A stretch of DNA of 47,448 nucleotides from Streptomyces globisporus (GCF_003501885.1 NZ_QWFA01000044.1:1-47448), one strand, 5' to 3'; positions 18,816 through 30,475 are shown, counted from the first letter of the stretch. Notes: generated by a model not told the origin, from the letters alone. Numbers and translations: made by a program.

Positions 18816-20015
18816 TCATGCTCCGGATCGTCCGTCCCCGTGTGCCGCGTCGAGAGCGCCCGGCAGGATCTCCAGGAACGCGTCCACCTCCGCGTCACCG
18901 ATGATCAGCGGCGGCATGAGCCGTACGACATCGGGGGCGGGCGCGTTCACCAGGAGGCCGGCTCCCTGGGCCGCCTGCTGCACCTGCGGTGCGAGGGGTC
19001 CGGTGAGCACGATACCCAGCAGCAGGCCACTGCCGCGGACATGGGATACCAGCGGGTGTCCCAGCGCCTCCACACCGTCGCGGATCTTCTCGCCGAGCCG
19101 CTTGACCTCGTCGAGCGTGCCGTCGGCCGCGAGGGTGTCGATGACGGCGAGTCCGGCGGCGCAGGCGACCGGGTTGCCGCCGAACGTCGTGCCGTGGTGC
19201 CCCGGCTTCAGCAGGTCGGCGGCCGGGCCGAAGGCGACCGTCGCGCCGATCGGCAGACCGCCGCCGAGCGCCTTCGCGAGCGTGACGATGTCCGGCTCGA
19301 CGCTCTGGTGCGCCTGGTGCTCGAACCACTGGCCACAGCGCCCGATGCCGGTCTGCACCTCGTCGAGGACGAGCAGCGTCCCGGTCGCCCGGGTGATCTC
19401 CCGGGCGGCCTCCAGGTAGCCCTTGGGCGGGACGACGACGCCGTTCTCGCCCTGGATGGGTTCGATGACGACCAGCGCGGTGTCGGTGGTGACGGCTGCG
19501 CGCAGCGCGTCCACGTCCCCGTACGGGACATGGGTGACATCACCGGGGAGCGGGCGGAACGGCTCCTGCTTCGCCGGCTGGCCGGTCAGCGCGAGCGCGC
19601 CCATCGTCCGGCCGTGGAAGCCGCCGTCGGTCGCGACCATGTGGCCGCGCCCGGTGAGCCGACCCATCTTGAAGGCGGCCTCGTTGGCCTCCGCGCCCGA
19701 GTTGGAGAAGAAGACCCGTCCCTGGCGGCCGAAGAGCTGGAGCAGCCGCTCCGCGAGGGCGACCGGCGGCTCGGAGATGAAGAGGTTCGACACGTGGCCG
19801 AGGGAGGCGATCTGGGTGGAGACGGCCTCGACGACGGCAGGATGGGCGTGGCCGAGGTCGTTGACGGCGATGCCGCCGACGAAGTCGAGGTAGCGGGTGC
19901 CGTTCTCGTCCCAGACGTGGGCCCCCTCGCCGCGGACGAGCGGCAGGCGGGGAGTGCCGTAGTTGTCCATCAGCGCGCCCCGCCACCGCGCGGTGAGTCC
20001 TGCGGTCTCGGTCAT
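18816..20015 (-). CDS. argD: Acetylornithine aminotransferase
   Basis: 399 residues, class III PLP-dependent aminotransferase. It converts N-acetylglutamate semialdehyde to N-acetylornithine with glutamate as donor. Visible features are [18 protein letters not shown], the [13 protein letters not shown] stretch and the PLP lysine in [13 protein letters not shown], followed by [19 protein letters not shown]. The ATG overlaps the argB stop by four bases, so translation is coupled. It sits fourth in argCJBDR. Confidence 0.95.
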   Translation of the reverse strand: MTETAGLTARWRGALMDNYGTPRLPLVRGEGAHVWDENGTRYLDFVGGIAVNDLGHAHPAVVEAVSTQIASLGHVSNLFISEPPVALAERLLQLFGRQGRVFFSNSGAEANEAAFKMGRLTGRGHMVATDGGFHGRTMGALALTGQPAKQEPFRPLPGDVTHVPYGDVDALRAAVTTDTALVVIEPIQGENGVVVPPKGYLEAAREITRATGTLLVLDEVQTGIGRCGQWFEHQAHQSVEPDIVTLAKALGGGLPIGATVAFGPAADLLKPGHHGTTFGGNPVACAAGLAVIDTLAADGTLDEVKRLGEKIRDGVEALGHPLVSHVRGSGLLLGIVLTGPLAPQVQQAAQGAGLLVNAPAPDVVRLMPPLIIGDAEVDAFLEILPGALDAAHGDGRSGA

Positions 20016-20937
20016 GATTCCCCCTGTTGAGGCCCTGTGTGTACGTCGAGGGGGGCGTCCGGCACGACCATCGTGCCGATGCCCTCGTCGGTGAAGATCT
20101 CCAGCAGGATCGAGTGCTGGACGCGCCCGTCGATGACGCGGGCGGTCTCGACGCCGTTGCGCACGGCGTGCAGGCAGCCCTGCATCTTGGGGACCATGCC
20201 GCTGGACAGCTCGGGCAGCAGCTTCTCCAGCTCGCTCGCGGTGAGCCGGCTGATGACGTCGTCGCTGTGGGGCCAGTCCTCGTACAGCCCCTCGACGTCG
20301 GTGAGGACCATCAGCGTCTCGGCGTTCAGCGCGGCGGCGAGCGCGGCGGCCGCGGTGTCGGCGTTGACGTTGTAGACGTGGTGGTCGTCGGCGGAGCGGG
20401 CGATGGAGGAGATGACCGGGATACGGCCGTCGTCCAGGAGCGCCTGGATGGCCCCGGTGTCGATGGCGGTGATCTCGCCGACCCGGCCGATGTCGACGGA
20501 TTCGCCGTCGATGGTGGGCCGGTGCTGGGTGGCGGTGATGGTGTGGGCGTCCTCGCCGGTCATGCCGACGGCGAGCGGGCCGTGCTGGTTGAGGAGGCCG
20601 ACCAGTTCGCGCTGGACCTGTCCGGCGAGCACCATCCGGACGACGTCCATCGCCTCGGGGGTGGTGACGCGCAGCCCGGCCTTGAACTCGCTGACCAGGC
20701 CCTGCTTGTCGAGCTGGGCGCTGATCTGGGGGCCGCCGCCGTGCACGACGACGGGCTTGAGGCCGGCGTGCCGCAGGAAGACGACGTCCTGGGCGAAGGC
20801 GGCCTTCAGCTCCTCGTCGATCATGGCATTGCCGCCGAACTTGATGACGACGGTCTTGCCGTTGTGCCGGGTCAGCCAGGGCAGCGCCTCGATGAGGGTC
20901 TGCGCCTTCGGGAGTGCGGTGTGCTTCCGCGCGGCGC

Positions 20938-20941
<4 letters not shown>
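20012..20941 (-). CDS. argB: Acetylglutamate kinase
   Basis: 309 residues. It phosphorylates N-acetylglutamate. Amino acid kinase motifs are [20 protein letters not shown] and the C-terminal VLTDVEGLY. About 25 residues before the kinase fold form an N-terminal helix ([14 protein letters not shown]), the element that in arginine-sensitive, hexameric NAGKs mediates feedback inhibition, so this enzyme is likely to be arginine-inhibited. The ATG overlaps the argJ stop (ATGA), and its own stop overlaps the argD start. Confidence 0.95.
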
Positions 20942-23176
<2,235 letters not shown>

Positions 23177-23306
23177 GTTGTGGGGTCCCCCTTCGCGATC
23201 CTCACGGCGGTCGCGGGTGACTTCCGGGCGGCTTCGCTGGTCGGGGCGGGCGCGGCCGGCGACGGAGCTCTTGCTCACCAGACCCGGATCGGTGAGGCTG
23301 AGCCCG

Positions 23307-24920
23307 GTGATCTTTCCCCTCACGGTCGACCGGATTCTCGCCGACCGGTTCCGCGCCGAGTTCGGCCGCTCCGTCCTCACCGTTGCGGCGCCCACCGGTA
23401 CCCACTTCGTCCTCGGCGGCCACGATCCGCAGGGTTCGGCGGACGGCTACCCGATCGGTGTCTACGCCGTTCCGCCGCCGACAGCCGCCCCCCGGGCGCA
23501 CCTGGCGGCCCTCCAGTGGCTCAGGACCGGTTGGCGACTGCGAGCCGCGGCCTTCCACCCCACCGTGCCGCTGCTCGTCCTCGGTACCGGCTCCTATGAC
23601 GGCGGCTACTTCTTCGAGGGAGAAGTCGTGCTCCTCGACCTCGCCACGGGCGAACACCGCCACCTCTTCGAGGAGGGCTGCCGGCGGGAGGTCCGCTCGC
23701 TGGAATGGACGGACGCCCACACCCTCCGGATCCTCCTCGCCCCGTACGACGACTGGGAGGACCGGGCCGCCTGGTTGGAGGGACACCGCGTCGACCTCGT
23801 ACGCCCCGACTGGCGGACCGTCCCGGCTCACTCGGTCCGGCACACGGAGCTGACCGGACCGCGCGTGCCTGCTTCCCTGCCCGAACCCGCCCCGGCCCTC
23901 GCGGCACCGGACGCGGAGGGGCCGCGTCCTGGGGAAATCCGCTCCCTGACCGTCCTGCCTGACGGGGACATCCTGCTCACGGCGGACCATGTCCTGCTGG
24001 AGCGATGGTCGGCGCGGGGGGAGCGCCGGTGGTCGGTCCCCGCCGATCCGGACCTCGGCGGCGGCCGGACCGCGGTCGCTCTGCCCGAAGGGGACTCGGC
24101 CTGGGTGGAAGCCCTCGGCCCGTCGCACGGCGGCAGCGGGACGTTCCTCCGGATCGCTCTGTCCGACGGGACCGAACGTGGACGCCGCACCACCCCTGGT
24201 GCGGCCTCACTCGTCTCGACGTCCGAAGGCCCCTTGCTCGTGCCGACACGTGCGGGGTACGGGGAACGGGCACGGAGCCTGTTCCGGCACAGCCCCCACG
24301 CGATCTTCCGGGACGTCTCCGGATCAGCCTGCGTATGTGACTGTCCTTGGGATGACGACGAGGACTGCGACTGCCGCTGCACCTGCCCTGCCTGCGCCGG
24401 CGAGCGCGAGGACGCGGAGGTGTGGCTGACGGTGGTCGCCACCCGTCGCACCGGCCGCCCGGTAGACCTCGCGTTCCCCGCCGTCGAACGCTGCCGACGT
24501 GTCTTCCCCTGGTCCTGGGAGCCCGGTGAGACCCACGTCGGCGGCCCCGGCGTGGGGGTCGGGGAGACGGACCTGGTCATGGCCACCGTCCGCCACGACG
24601 GCCGGGTGGGTCCACCGGTACAGGGCTTCGTGGCCCGCCGTTCGACGGCCGAAGGCTCCACCGGCGCCCCTTCGTGGGTCTTCCCCGTCGACCGCACGCC
24701 GACCGCGCTCGACATCGACCCGGCCACCGGCACCGTTTTCGTCGCCCTCGGCAGCGGCGAGCTGATCGCCCTGGAGGCGACGACCGGCAGGCTCCTCGCC
24801 CGGGGCCATGTCCCTGTGCGCGGCGCCCCCGTCATCCCCACCGCGGTCACGGTCGCCGGCCCCGGCCGCATCCTGCTGGGCACCTGCGACGGCCGCGTCC
24901 TGATCGCTACGGCACGTTGA
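23307..24920 (+). CDS. Beta-propeller-like protein with an eight-cysteine insert
   Basis: 537 residues, unknown family. The sequence is rich in short WD40/PQQ-like blade motifs (for example EIRSLTVLPDGDILLTADHVLLERW and PTALDIDPATGTVFVALGSGELIALEATTGRLLA), suggesting a propeller that scaffolds proteins. Residues 342-363 form a cluster of eight cysteines (CxCxC, seven residues, CxCxCxCxxC) around an acidic DDDED core, a likely metal-binding loop. No signal peptide is seen. The GTG at 23307 was chosen after GAGG; nearby upstream starts are possible. The last 14 bases overlap the convergent zinc-ribbon gene. Confidence 0.68.
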   Translation: MIFPLTVDRILADRFRAEFGRSVLTVAAPTGTHFVLGGHDPQGSADGYPIGVYAVPPPTAAPRAHLAALQWLRTGWRLRAAAFHPTVPLLVLGTGSYDGGYFFEGEVVLLDLATGEHRHLFEEGCRREVRSLEWTDAHTLRILLAPYDDWEDRAAWLEGHRVDLVRPDWRTVPAHSVRHTELTGPRVPASLPEPAPALAAPDAEGPRPGEIRSLTVLPDGDILLTADHVLLERWSARGERRWSVPADPDLGGGRTAVALPEGDSAWVEALGPSHGGSGTFLRIALSDGTERGRRTTPGAASLVSTSEGPLLVPTRAGYGERARSLFRHSPHAIFRDVSGSACVCDCPWDDDEDCDCRCTCPACAGEREDAEVWLTVVATRRTGRPVDLAFPAVERCRRVFPWSWEPGETHVGGPGVGVGETDLVMATVRHDGRVGPPVQGFVARRSTAEGSTGAPSWVFPVDRTPTALDIDPATGTVFVALGSGELIALEATTGRLLARGHVPVRGAPVIPTAVTVAGPGRILLGTCDGRVLIATAR

Positions 24921-25236
24921 ACCGTACGAGCGCCTGAGCCACCGGCGTGCCGCTGCGTCGCGCGTACGTCAACCGCTCACGCACCTCACGCAGCCCTCGG
25001 GGGCGGTATCCGGGCCCGCCGCAGCAGCTCTTGTGGAAGCCCACGCCCGCGTTCAGCAGCACGGCGAGGGCCCGCCATGCCGCGATGTCCCGGCGTCGCG
25101 GCGCCGCGAAGGCCGAGCCCGCGTGGATCATCGGCTCCGCGCAGTTCGGGCAGGTCCGCTGCCTCGCCCTGTCGTGGGGCTGCTTGTACGACACCCGGCA
25201 GGAGAGGCAGACGTACGACGTCTTCCCGTGGCTCAT
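24907..25236 (-). CDS. Small zinc-ribbon protein
   Basis: 109 residues. Two CxxC pairs near the N-terminus (CLSC and, 20 residues later, CPNC) make a probable zinc ribbon. A second, less regular Cys pair (SCCGGPGYRPRGLREVRERL) follows near residue 70. The C-terminus is basic and helical. I cannot assign a function. It is convergent with, and overlaps by 14 bases, the propeller gene. Confidence 0.68.
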   Translation of the reverse strand: MSHGKTSYVCLSCRVSYKQPHDRARQRTCPNCAEPMIHAGSAFAAPRRRDIAAWRALAVLLNAGVGFHKSCCGGPGYRPRGLREVRERLTYARRSGTPVAQALVRFNVP

Positions 25237-25282
25237 CGGCCCAGATCAGGGACGGGCGCGGGGCGGCGGCCAGCGGTTTTCC

Positions 25283-26656
25283 TCAGGCCTCGCGGTCGTC
25301 GCGCCGGCCGGCGTCCCGGTTGTTCCACTCCCAGGTCCAGAGCGCGGAGAGCCGGTGGTCGTGCTCGTAGCCGGGGCGGTGGTGCGCTCCCACGCGGGCG
25401 ATCGCCTCGCCGGTGCGCGGGTCGTTCCGGCGGAGGAGGCCGTAAGCGGCGTTGAGGCGGGTGCCGAGGTCGTCCGCGCCGAGCAGGGACATCAGGGCGT
25501 CGGCGACCGCCGTTGTGCCGTCCTTGCCGTCGGCCGCGGCCTCCGCGGTGACGGCCCGTACATCGGCCACCGGATCCCGGAGCAACGCGACGACGGCGTC
25601 CGTGCACTCGGGACTTCCGTCGTGAGCCGCCGCCAGGGCCGCGCCGGCCGCCGCACGCACCGTCCCGTGCCCGTCCCCGGCCAGCTCCAGCAGTGTGGCC
25701 CGGGCCGCCGCACCGAGGGCGGGGCGCGCGTCGCCCCGGTCGAGGAGGAGGCCGGGGACCTGGGCGCGGACGCCCGGGTCGGGGTGGCCTGCGTGCCGCA
25801 GCCCCACGGCCTCCGCCTCCCGGTGTTCGAACTCGCCCAGGACGCGGAGCACCTCCGCGAGGACGTCCGGTTCGTCCTCCCCCTCCACGGTCCAGGCCAC
25901 GAGGAGATCCGCCGTCTCCTTCTCGTAGGAGTTCCGACTGCTCGACCCCGTCAACTGGTAGCAGGTGAGCACGTCGAGGACAAAGTGGCGGTGCTCCGGG
26001 TCCGGGCTGCGGCGGTACGCCGTGACGGCCGACCAGGTCTCCTTGCTGCGGCGTTCGCTGAGTGCCCATCGGGCGGACGAGCGGTCGACGTGCTCCCGGT
26101 CGCGCGGTGCCACGGCCCTGTTCACCAGCTCGTCCACGGGCGTCAGGACGCGGAAGGCCCACTCCAGGTCCGTCAGGATCGCCCCGTGTCCGGCGCGGAC
26201 CGTGACCTCGCCGAGCGTCAACTGCGTGACGTGGTCGTACGCGTCGTCCTTCACGCGGCACGCGCGCACGGATCCGGTCCCGCCCGCCCTGGTCCGCACT
26301 ACGGCCTCCGCTCCCTGCTCGTACCGGTCCCGGGCGAGGGCGAGCAGGTGCGCCCTGCGGGACTCCGCCAGGCGCAGCCTGGGCTCCCGCCCCAGCACGG
26401 CCGTCACCATCGCGGGAGACCCCCCGTCCACGGCCCGTACCAGCGGGGTCGTTCCGTCCGGCAGCCCGTGGTCCGGGTCCGCGCCGCCCTCGACCAGTGC
26501 CCCCGCGACGGCGTCGTCGTACGCGGCGACCGCCCGGCACAGCACCGGCAGACCGTCGTCCGTGCGGGTGTCCGGATCCTCTCCCGCCGCCAGCAGGGCG
26601 GTCACCGTCTCCGCGTCCCCCCGCAGGACCGCCGCCACCAGATCCCTCGCGCCCAT
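25283..26656 (-). CDS. Ankyrin plus HEAT-repeat protein
   Basis: 457 residues. The first 110 are ankyrin repeats (GDAETVTALLAAGEDPDTRTDDGLPVL and VEGGADPDHGLPDGTTPLVRAV). A middle region of about 150 residues has no repeat. The C-terminal 200 residues form HEAT-type repeats (HPDPGVRAQVPGLLLDRGDAR, HGTVRAAAGAALAAAHDGS, VADVRAVTAEAAADG). Both parts are protein-binding solenoids, so an adaptor is likely. The ATG at 26656 follows ACGGAAC; an ATG nine codons upstream is possible. No catalytic motif is seen. Confidence 0.78.
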   Translation of the reverse strand: MGARDLVAAVLRGDAETVTALLAAGEDPDTRTDDGLPVLCRAVAAYDDAVAGALVEGGADPDHGLPDGTTPLVRAVDGGSPAMVTAVLGREPRLRLAESRRAHLLALARDRYEQGAEAVVRTRAGGTGSVRACRVKDDAYDHVTQLTLGEVTVRAGHGAILTDLEWAFRVLTPVDELVNRAVAPRDREHVDRSSARWALSERRSKETWSAVTAYRRSPDPEHRHFVLDVLTCYQLTGSSSRNSYEKETADLLVAWTVEGEDEPDVLAEVLRVLGEFEHREAEAVGLRHAGHPDPGVRAQVPGLLLDRGDARPALGAAARATLLELAGDGHGTVRAAAGAALAAAHDGSPECTDAVVALLRDPVADVRAVTAEAAADGKDGTTAVADALMSLLGADDLGTRLNAAYGLLRRNDPRTGEAIARVGAHHRPGYEHDHRLSALWTWEWNNRDAGRRDDREA

Positions 26657-26878
26657 GTTCCGTGCCCCCGCTCCGTAACGCACCGCAGGGCCGACACCCC
26701 CGCGTGAGAGTAGTCAGCCGGCAGGCGGTCGGCGAGGCCGGGACGGCGGCGGGGCTCGCCCGGAGGGCGCCGGGCGGAGCGATACTGGTCCTGGCAGTCG
26801 CCTCGCCGGGCGGGCTCGGGCGGTGAGGTCCCATTCTTCAGTCGACGCATCGGTCGACGCCTTTGAGGGGAGCCGTTC

Positions 26879-27487
26879 ATGACCACGGCGAAAGACCTGT
26901 TCATCATCGCGATGGACCCCGCGCCGGAACATCCCGTGGGGCAGGGCGATCTGTCGCTGGCCCTCGCCGGTGCCGAACTGCTCGACCTCCTCGACGCGGG
27001 GACCATCACCGTGGACGGCGACCTCGTCGTACCGGCCGGGTCGTCGGTGCCGGACGACCGGCTGCTCGCCGCGGCCGCCGCGGGTATCACCCGGCAGCCG
27101 CCCCACGAGCAGATCGAGGACTGGCTGTGGCGCCGGGGCCGGGACCTCGCGGCCGCCTACCAGGACGCACTGGAGGAGGACGGCGAGCTCACGCGGAAGC
27201 GGAGCGGCCTGCTGCCGTTCGGCCCGAAGGAGGTGGAGCTGGTGGACACGCCCGCCCGCCACCGGGCCGTGGCCCGCCGGGACGAGGGGGACCCGGTCCT
27301 CGCCTCCCTCGCGTCGGCCGTGGGCCTCGACGGCGAGCGGTCCGACGACGACGAACCCCACCTCGGCGACGAGACGGTGACCACCGTGGTCGCCACCGTC
27401 CATGAAGCGGTGATGGAACTGGAAGCCGTACGGCAGCGGCGGACCATCGAGAACACCGCCTTCGCCAACGTCTGGCGCGGCCCGTGA
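26879..27487 (+). CDS. GPP34-family phosphoprotein (GOLPH3/VPS74-like)
   Basis: 202 residues matching the bacterial GPP34 family: the N-terminal LFIIAMDP and GQGDLSLALAGAELLDLLDAGTI, then LEEDGELTRKRSGLLPFGPKEVELVD and a helical C-terminus. The eukaryotic relatives bind phosphatidylinositol-4-phosphate and glycosyltransferases; the bacterial role is unclear. In Streptomyces these genes are often numerous. The ATG follows GGGAG. It stands alone on its strand, before the MerR-type operator of the next gene pair. Confidence 0.85.
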   Translation: MTTAKDLFIIAMDPAPEHPVGQGDLSLALAGAELLDLLDAGTITVDGDLVVPAGSSVPDDRLLAAAAAGITRQPPHEQIEDWLWRRGRDLAAAYQDALEEDGELTRKRSGLLPFGPKEVELVDTPARHRAVARRDEGDPVLASLASAVGLDGERSDDDEPHLGDETVTTVVATVHEAVMELEAVRQRRTIENTAFANVWRGP

Positions 27488-27509
27488 GCCGGCATCCGGC
27501 CTTCCCGGT

Positions 27510-27540
27510 TTGACCTTGACACGGTGACAAGCTCTTCACT
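27510..27540 (+). promoter_or_regulatory. MerR-type promoter/operator
   Basis: The -35 TTGACC (27510-27515) is followed by the dyad CTTGACACGGTGACAAG (27515-27531), whose arms match CTTGnCAC/GTGnCAAG. A poor -10 (TTCACT, 27535-27540) lies 19 bases downstream. Long-spacer promoters with a dyad between -35 and -10 are the hallmark of MerR activators, and a MerR gene is the second gene of the operon below it. Confidence 0.75.
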
Positions 27541-27562
27541 GCTGGCCGAGGAGGTGGTCTCG

Positions 27563-28243
27563 ATGACGGTCACGGGACACGGTACGGATGAGGCACGGGC
27601 GCTCCGGGCGCTGCGGGACGAGCGTTCGTCGGTACGGCTGAGCGCCGCTCTGGCGGTCGGCTCGACGCCGGATCCGCGCTTCGTCGGCCCGCTGGTCGAG
27701 CGGTGCGCGGTCGAGCCGGAGTTCCTCGTCCGCGACATGCTGACGTGGGCGCTCACCCGCCACCCGGTCGCCGACACCCTGCCCCTGCTGCTCCGGGAAG
27801 TCCGCTCGGAGCGTCCGCAGGCGCGGAGCCAGGCGCTGCACACCCTGTCCAAGGTCGGGGACCCGCGGGCGTGGCCCGCGATCACCCGGGCGCTCCTGAC
27901 GGACGGCGACGACGAGGTCGCCCGGACTGCCTGGCGGGCGGCCGTCGTGCTCGTACCGGAAGGGGAGGAGGCCGCGCTGGCCGCGGTGCTGGTGGCGCAG
28001 CTCGGGCGCGGTGGGCAGGAGACACAGCTGAGCCTCAGCCGGGCGCTGGTCGATCTGGGGAGCGCGATGGGGTCGGCCCTGGACACCGCGCAGCGTTCCC
28101 CCGACCCGGACGTGCGCGCGCACGCGCTCGCCACCGAGCGGCTGCGGAACGATCCGGACACCGGCTTCGCGTTCGCTCTGGAGGAGGCGAAGCGCGTGGT
28201 GGCCCTGGGCGGGGCGAGCAGCAACAGCGAGGGAGAGTCGTAG
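27563..28243 (+). CDS. HEAT-repeat protein coupled to a MerR regulator
   Basis: 226 residues made almost entirely of HEAT repeats (ALRALRDERSSVRLSAALAVGSTPDP, LLREVRSERPQARSQALHTLSKVGDP, ALLTDGDDEVARTAWRAAVVLV). The ATG at 27563 sits behind GAGGAGG; the longer frame would begin inside the promoter dyad and is rejected. The gene ends three bases before the MerR-HEAT gene and must be cotranscribed with it. Because its partner carries the same repeat type, the two may interact; no experiment or motif proves it. Confidence 0.84.
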   Translation: MTVTGHGTDEARALRALRDERSSVRLSAALAVGSTPDPRFVGPLVERCAVEPEFLVRDMLTWALTRHPVADTLPLLLREVRSERPQARSQALHTLSKVGDPRAWPAITRALLTDGDDEVARTAWRAAVVLVPEGEEAALAAVLVAQLGRGGQETQLSLSRALVDLGSAMGSALDTAQRSPDPDVRAHALATERLRNDPDTGFAFALEEAKRVVALGGASSNSEGES

Positions 28244-28246
28244 CGC

Positions 28247-29242
28247 GTGTTGATCGGTGAGGTCGCCCGGCGGTCCGGGGTCAGCGCCCGCATGCTCCGG
28301 CACTACGAGTCGCTCGGTCTGGTGCGGCCCTCGGGCCGCACCGGGTCCGGCTACCGGGAGTATTCCGGGGAGGACGTCCGGCGCATCTTCCATATCGAGA
28401 GCCTGCGGGCGGTGGGACTGTCGCTGCGGGAGATCGGGCGCGCGCTCGACGATCCCGGCTTCACGCCCTCGGCGCTCGTCGACGACCTCATCCTCCGGAC
28501 GCGCGAACGCATCGCCGCCGAGAGCGAGTTGCTCACCCGGCTGCGGCGCGTCCGCGCGGCGGACCCGGACGCCTGGGAGGACGTCCTCCAGGTCCTGGCG
28601 CTCCTGCGGGCCCTCGGGTCCACGAGTGCCGGCACCCGCCAGCGTGCGGCCCTCGCCTCGGTCGACGAGGTTCCGGTGGAGGCGCTGGCCCAGGCGGCGC
28701 TCGGCGAGGGCGACCCGTACGTCGCCGGGGCCCTGCGATGGGCCCTGTCCCGATCGGGCGGCGGCGCGGCGCTGCTGGCGGAGGGGCTCTCCTCCCCGGT
28801 CGCGGCGGTACGGGACCGTGCCGTCCGGTCCCTCGCCGAGCTGCCCGGCCGCGAGGCCGCCGCGCTGCTCCGGGACGCCCTCACGAGCCCCGACGCCGTG
28901 GTCCGGGGCCGGGCGGCGCTGGCGCTCGGGGCCCAGGGTGAGGCCGCCGCGATCCCGGTGCTCGTGGACATGATCGTCGCGGGAAGCAACGACACGGACG
29001 CGGCCGACGCGCTGAGCGTACTGGCCGGCGACGACGCGGCCGCGGACCGGATCGCGTCCCTCGTCGTCGGCCGCATCGGCGACGGAACCGCCGGGCCGCC
29101 CGCGCGCGGGCGGCTCACTCAGGCGCTGGCCGGCATCCCGGGCGCTACCGCCTCACGCGCCCTCGCGGACCTGGTGAGCGATGCCGACCGTGCCGTCGCG
29201 CTGACCGCCGCCTACCTCCTCCAGCTGCGCGGGGAGGGGTGA
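28247..29242 (+). CDS. MerR-family regulator with HEAT-repeat effector domain
   Basis: 331 residues. The first 70 are a MerR winged helix (LIGEVARRSGVSARMLRHYESLGLVRPSGRTGSGYREYS), followed by the DDLILRTRERIAAESELLTRLRRV dimerisation helix. From about residue 125 onward there is no small-molecule-binding domain but HEAT repeats (DEVPVEALAQAALGEGDPYVAGALRWALS, SSPVAAVRDRAVRSLAELPGR, SPDAVVRGRAALALGAQGE). The GTG start follows GAGGGAGAG. Its likely target is the dyad upstream of its operon. The last 90 bases overlap the 3' end of the convergent gene on the minus strand. Confidence 0.88.
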   Translation: MLIGEVARRSGVSARMLRHYESLGLVRPSGRTGSGYREYSGEDVRRIFHIESLRAVGLSLREIGRALDDPGFTPSALVDDLILRTRERIAAESELLTRLRRVRAADPDAWEDVLQVLALLRALGSTSAGTRQRAALASVDEVPVEALAQAALGEGDPYVAGALRWALSRSGGGAALLAEGLSSPVAAVRDRAVRSLAELPGREAAALLRDALTSPDAVVRGRAALALGAQGEAAAIPVLVDMIVAGSNDTDAADALSVLAGDDAAADRIASLVVGRIGDGTAGPPARGRLTQALAGIPGATASRALADLVSDADRAVALTAAYLLQLRGEG

Positions 29243-30475
29243 GGCGCCCCGCGCCGGCCGGTCCAGCAGCAGCGGAATCACCAGGGCGGGCAGCAGCCAG
29301 AGGAACACGATGAGGCGGAAGCCGTAGAGCTGGCCCAGGTTCGGGTGGCCGGCCTGGTTGAGGAGGCCCGCCGCACCCGCCGCCAGGGCGATGGGCAGCA
29401 CCACGGAGCGCCGCCTCAACAGCGCCCAGGCCGAGAGCGCGAGCAGGACGGGGAGGACGGGGGAGGCGGCCTGGCGGCGCAGCCACGCCGACCAGAAGAC
29501 ACCCTCCTGCACGAAGAACTCGGGCCAGGGGTTGGGCAGATCGGGGCGCTGGTAGTGGTGGGTCAGCAGATCCTGGGCGCTGTCCTCGCCCATCGGCCAC
29601 CCCAGCAGATGCGCTCCGGCATAGATGCACACCGTCAGGCCGGCGCAGAGCCCGGCCGCCCGGAGTACGGGCGTGAACTGCCGCTGCTTCAGGCGGAGCC
29701 ACAGGGACCGGAGGACGAAGACCCCCGCGAGCGCGGCCGCCAGCAGCAGTGCCTGCGAGTAGCGGACGAGGAACATCAGGGCGAAGCCACCCGCGACGAG
29801 CGCCGCGCCCGTACGGGGCCGGTCCCGCAGCAGCAGGACACACCCGAGGACGACCGCCGTGCCCAGCGCCAGGGAGAGGCCGTCACTCAGGGGATTCATG
29901 GCGACGGTGCCGGTGGGCAGGGCGAGGTACAGGGCCTGCCCGGCCAGACCGGCGCGCCGGGAAGCGCCCGCCGCGCGGAGGGTGAGCAGGACGCAGACGC
30001 TTCCCGCGAGTGCGACGACGAGCCCCGCCAGCCAGAGGCCCCAGGTGGTGCCGAAGGCGGCCACGAAGGGAACCAGGAACAGCGGATAGCCGGGCCTGGC
30101 CTCGAAGATGGCCATGAACCGCTGGTTGGCGAACGGCGCGGTCATCCCTGACGTGTTGCCGTGGCGGGTCCAGTACGCGACCGAGTCGTTCAGCCGGCGT
30201 ACGCACTGCTCCTCCGACTCCCCCACGGCCTTCCTGTTGGTCCAGGGGACGGGGCTCAGGGACGCGTGCTGTCCGCTGGCGCAGGAGTAGTCGATGGCCC
30301 TCCGGCCCGCCTCCTCGCGGCCCTCGCCGCTGAGGCTCAGGGCGTAGGAGAGGTAGTTCTTCGTGTCGGGCGAGGCCCGGCCGGTGACCGCCGTCAGCTG
30401 GAGCCCGGTGAAGGCCACGGCGATGAGCAGCATCCCGATGAGGCCAAGGTGCTGGGTTCTGCGGATGTTCGGCAT
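29153..30475 (-). CDS. Polytopic membrane protein, GT-C glycosyltransferase-like
   Basis: 440 residues with about 10-11 hydrophobic segments. The first helix is followed by a large extracytoplasmic loop (about residues 35-115) that begins SPDTKNYLSYAL, reminiscent of the acidic residue and Tyr placed there in GT-C glycosyltransferases of the PMT/ArnT type. The family assignment is tentative. The final ~60 residues after the last helix are hydrophilic. The 3' end lies antisense over the last 90 bases of the MerR gene. Confidence 0.72.
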   Translation of the reverse strand: MPNIRRTQHLGLIGMLLIAVAFTGLQLTAVTGRASPDTKNYLSYALSLSGEGREEAGRRAIDYSCASGQHASLSPVPWTNRKAVGESEEQCVRRLNDSVAYWTRHGNTSGMTAPFANQRFMAIFEARPGYPLFLVPFVAAFGTTWGLWLAGLVVALAGSVCVLLTLRAAGASRRAGLAGQALYLALPTGTVAMNPLSDGLSLALGTAVVLGCVLLLRDRPRTGAALVAGGFALMFLVRYSQALLLAAALAGVFVLRSLWLRLKQRQFTPVLRAAGLCAGLTVCIYAGAHLLGWPMGEDSAQDLLTHHYQRPDLPNPWPEFFVQEGVFWSAWLRRQAASPVLPVLLALSAWALLRRRSVVLPIALAAGAAGLLNQAGHPNLGQLYGFRLIVFLWLLPALVIPLLLDRPARGASPLPAQLEEVGGGQRDGTVGIAHQVREGA

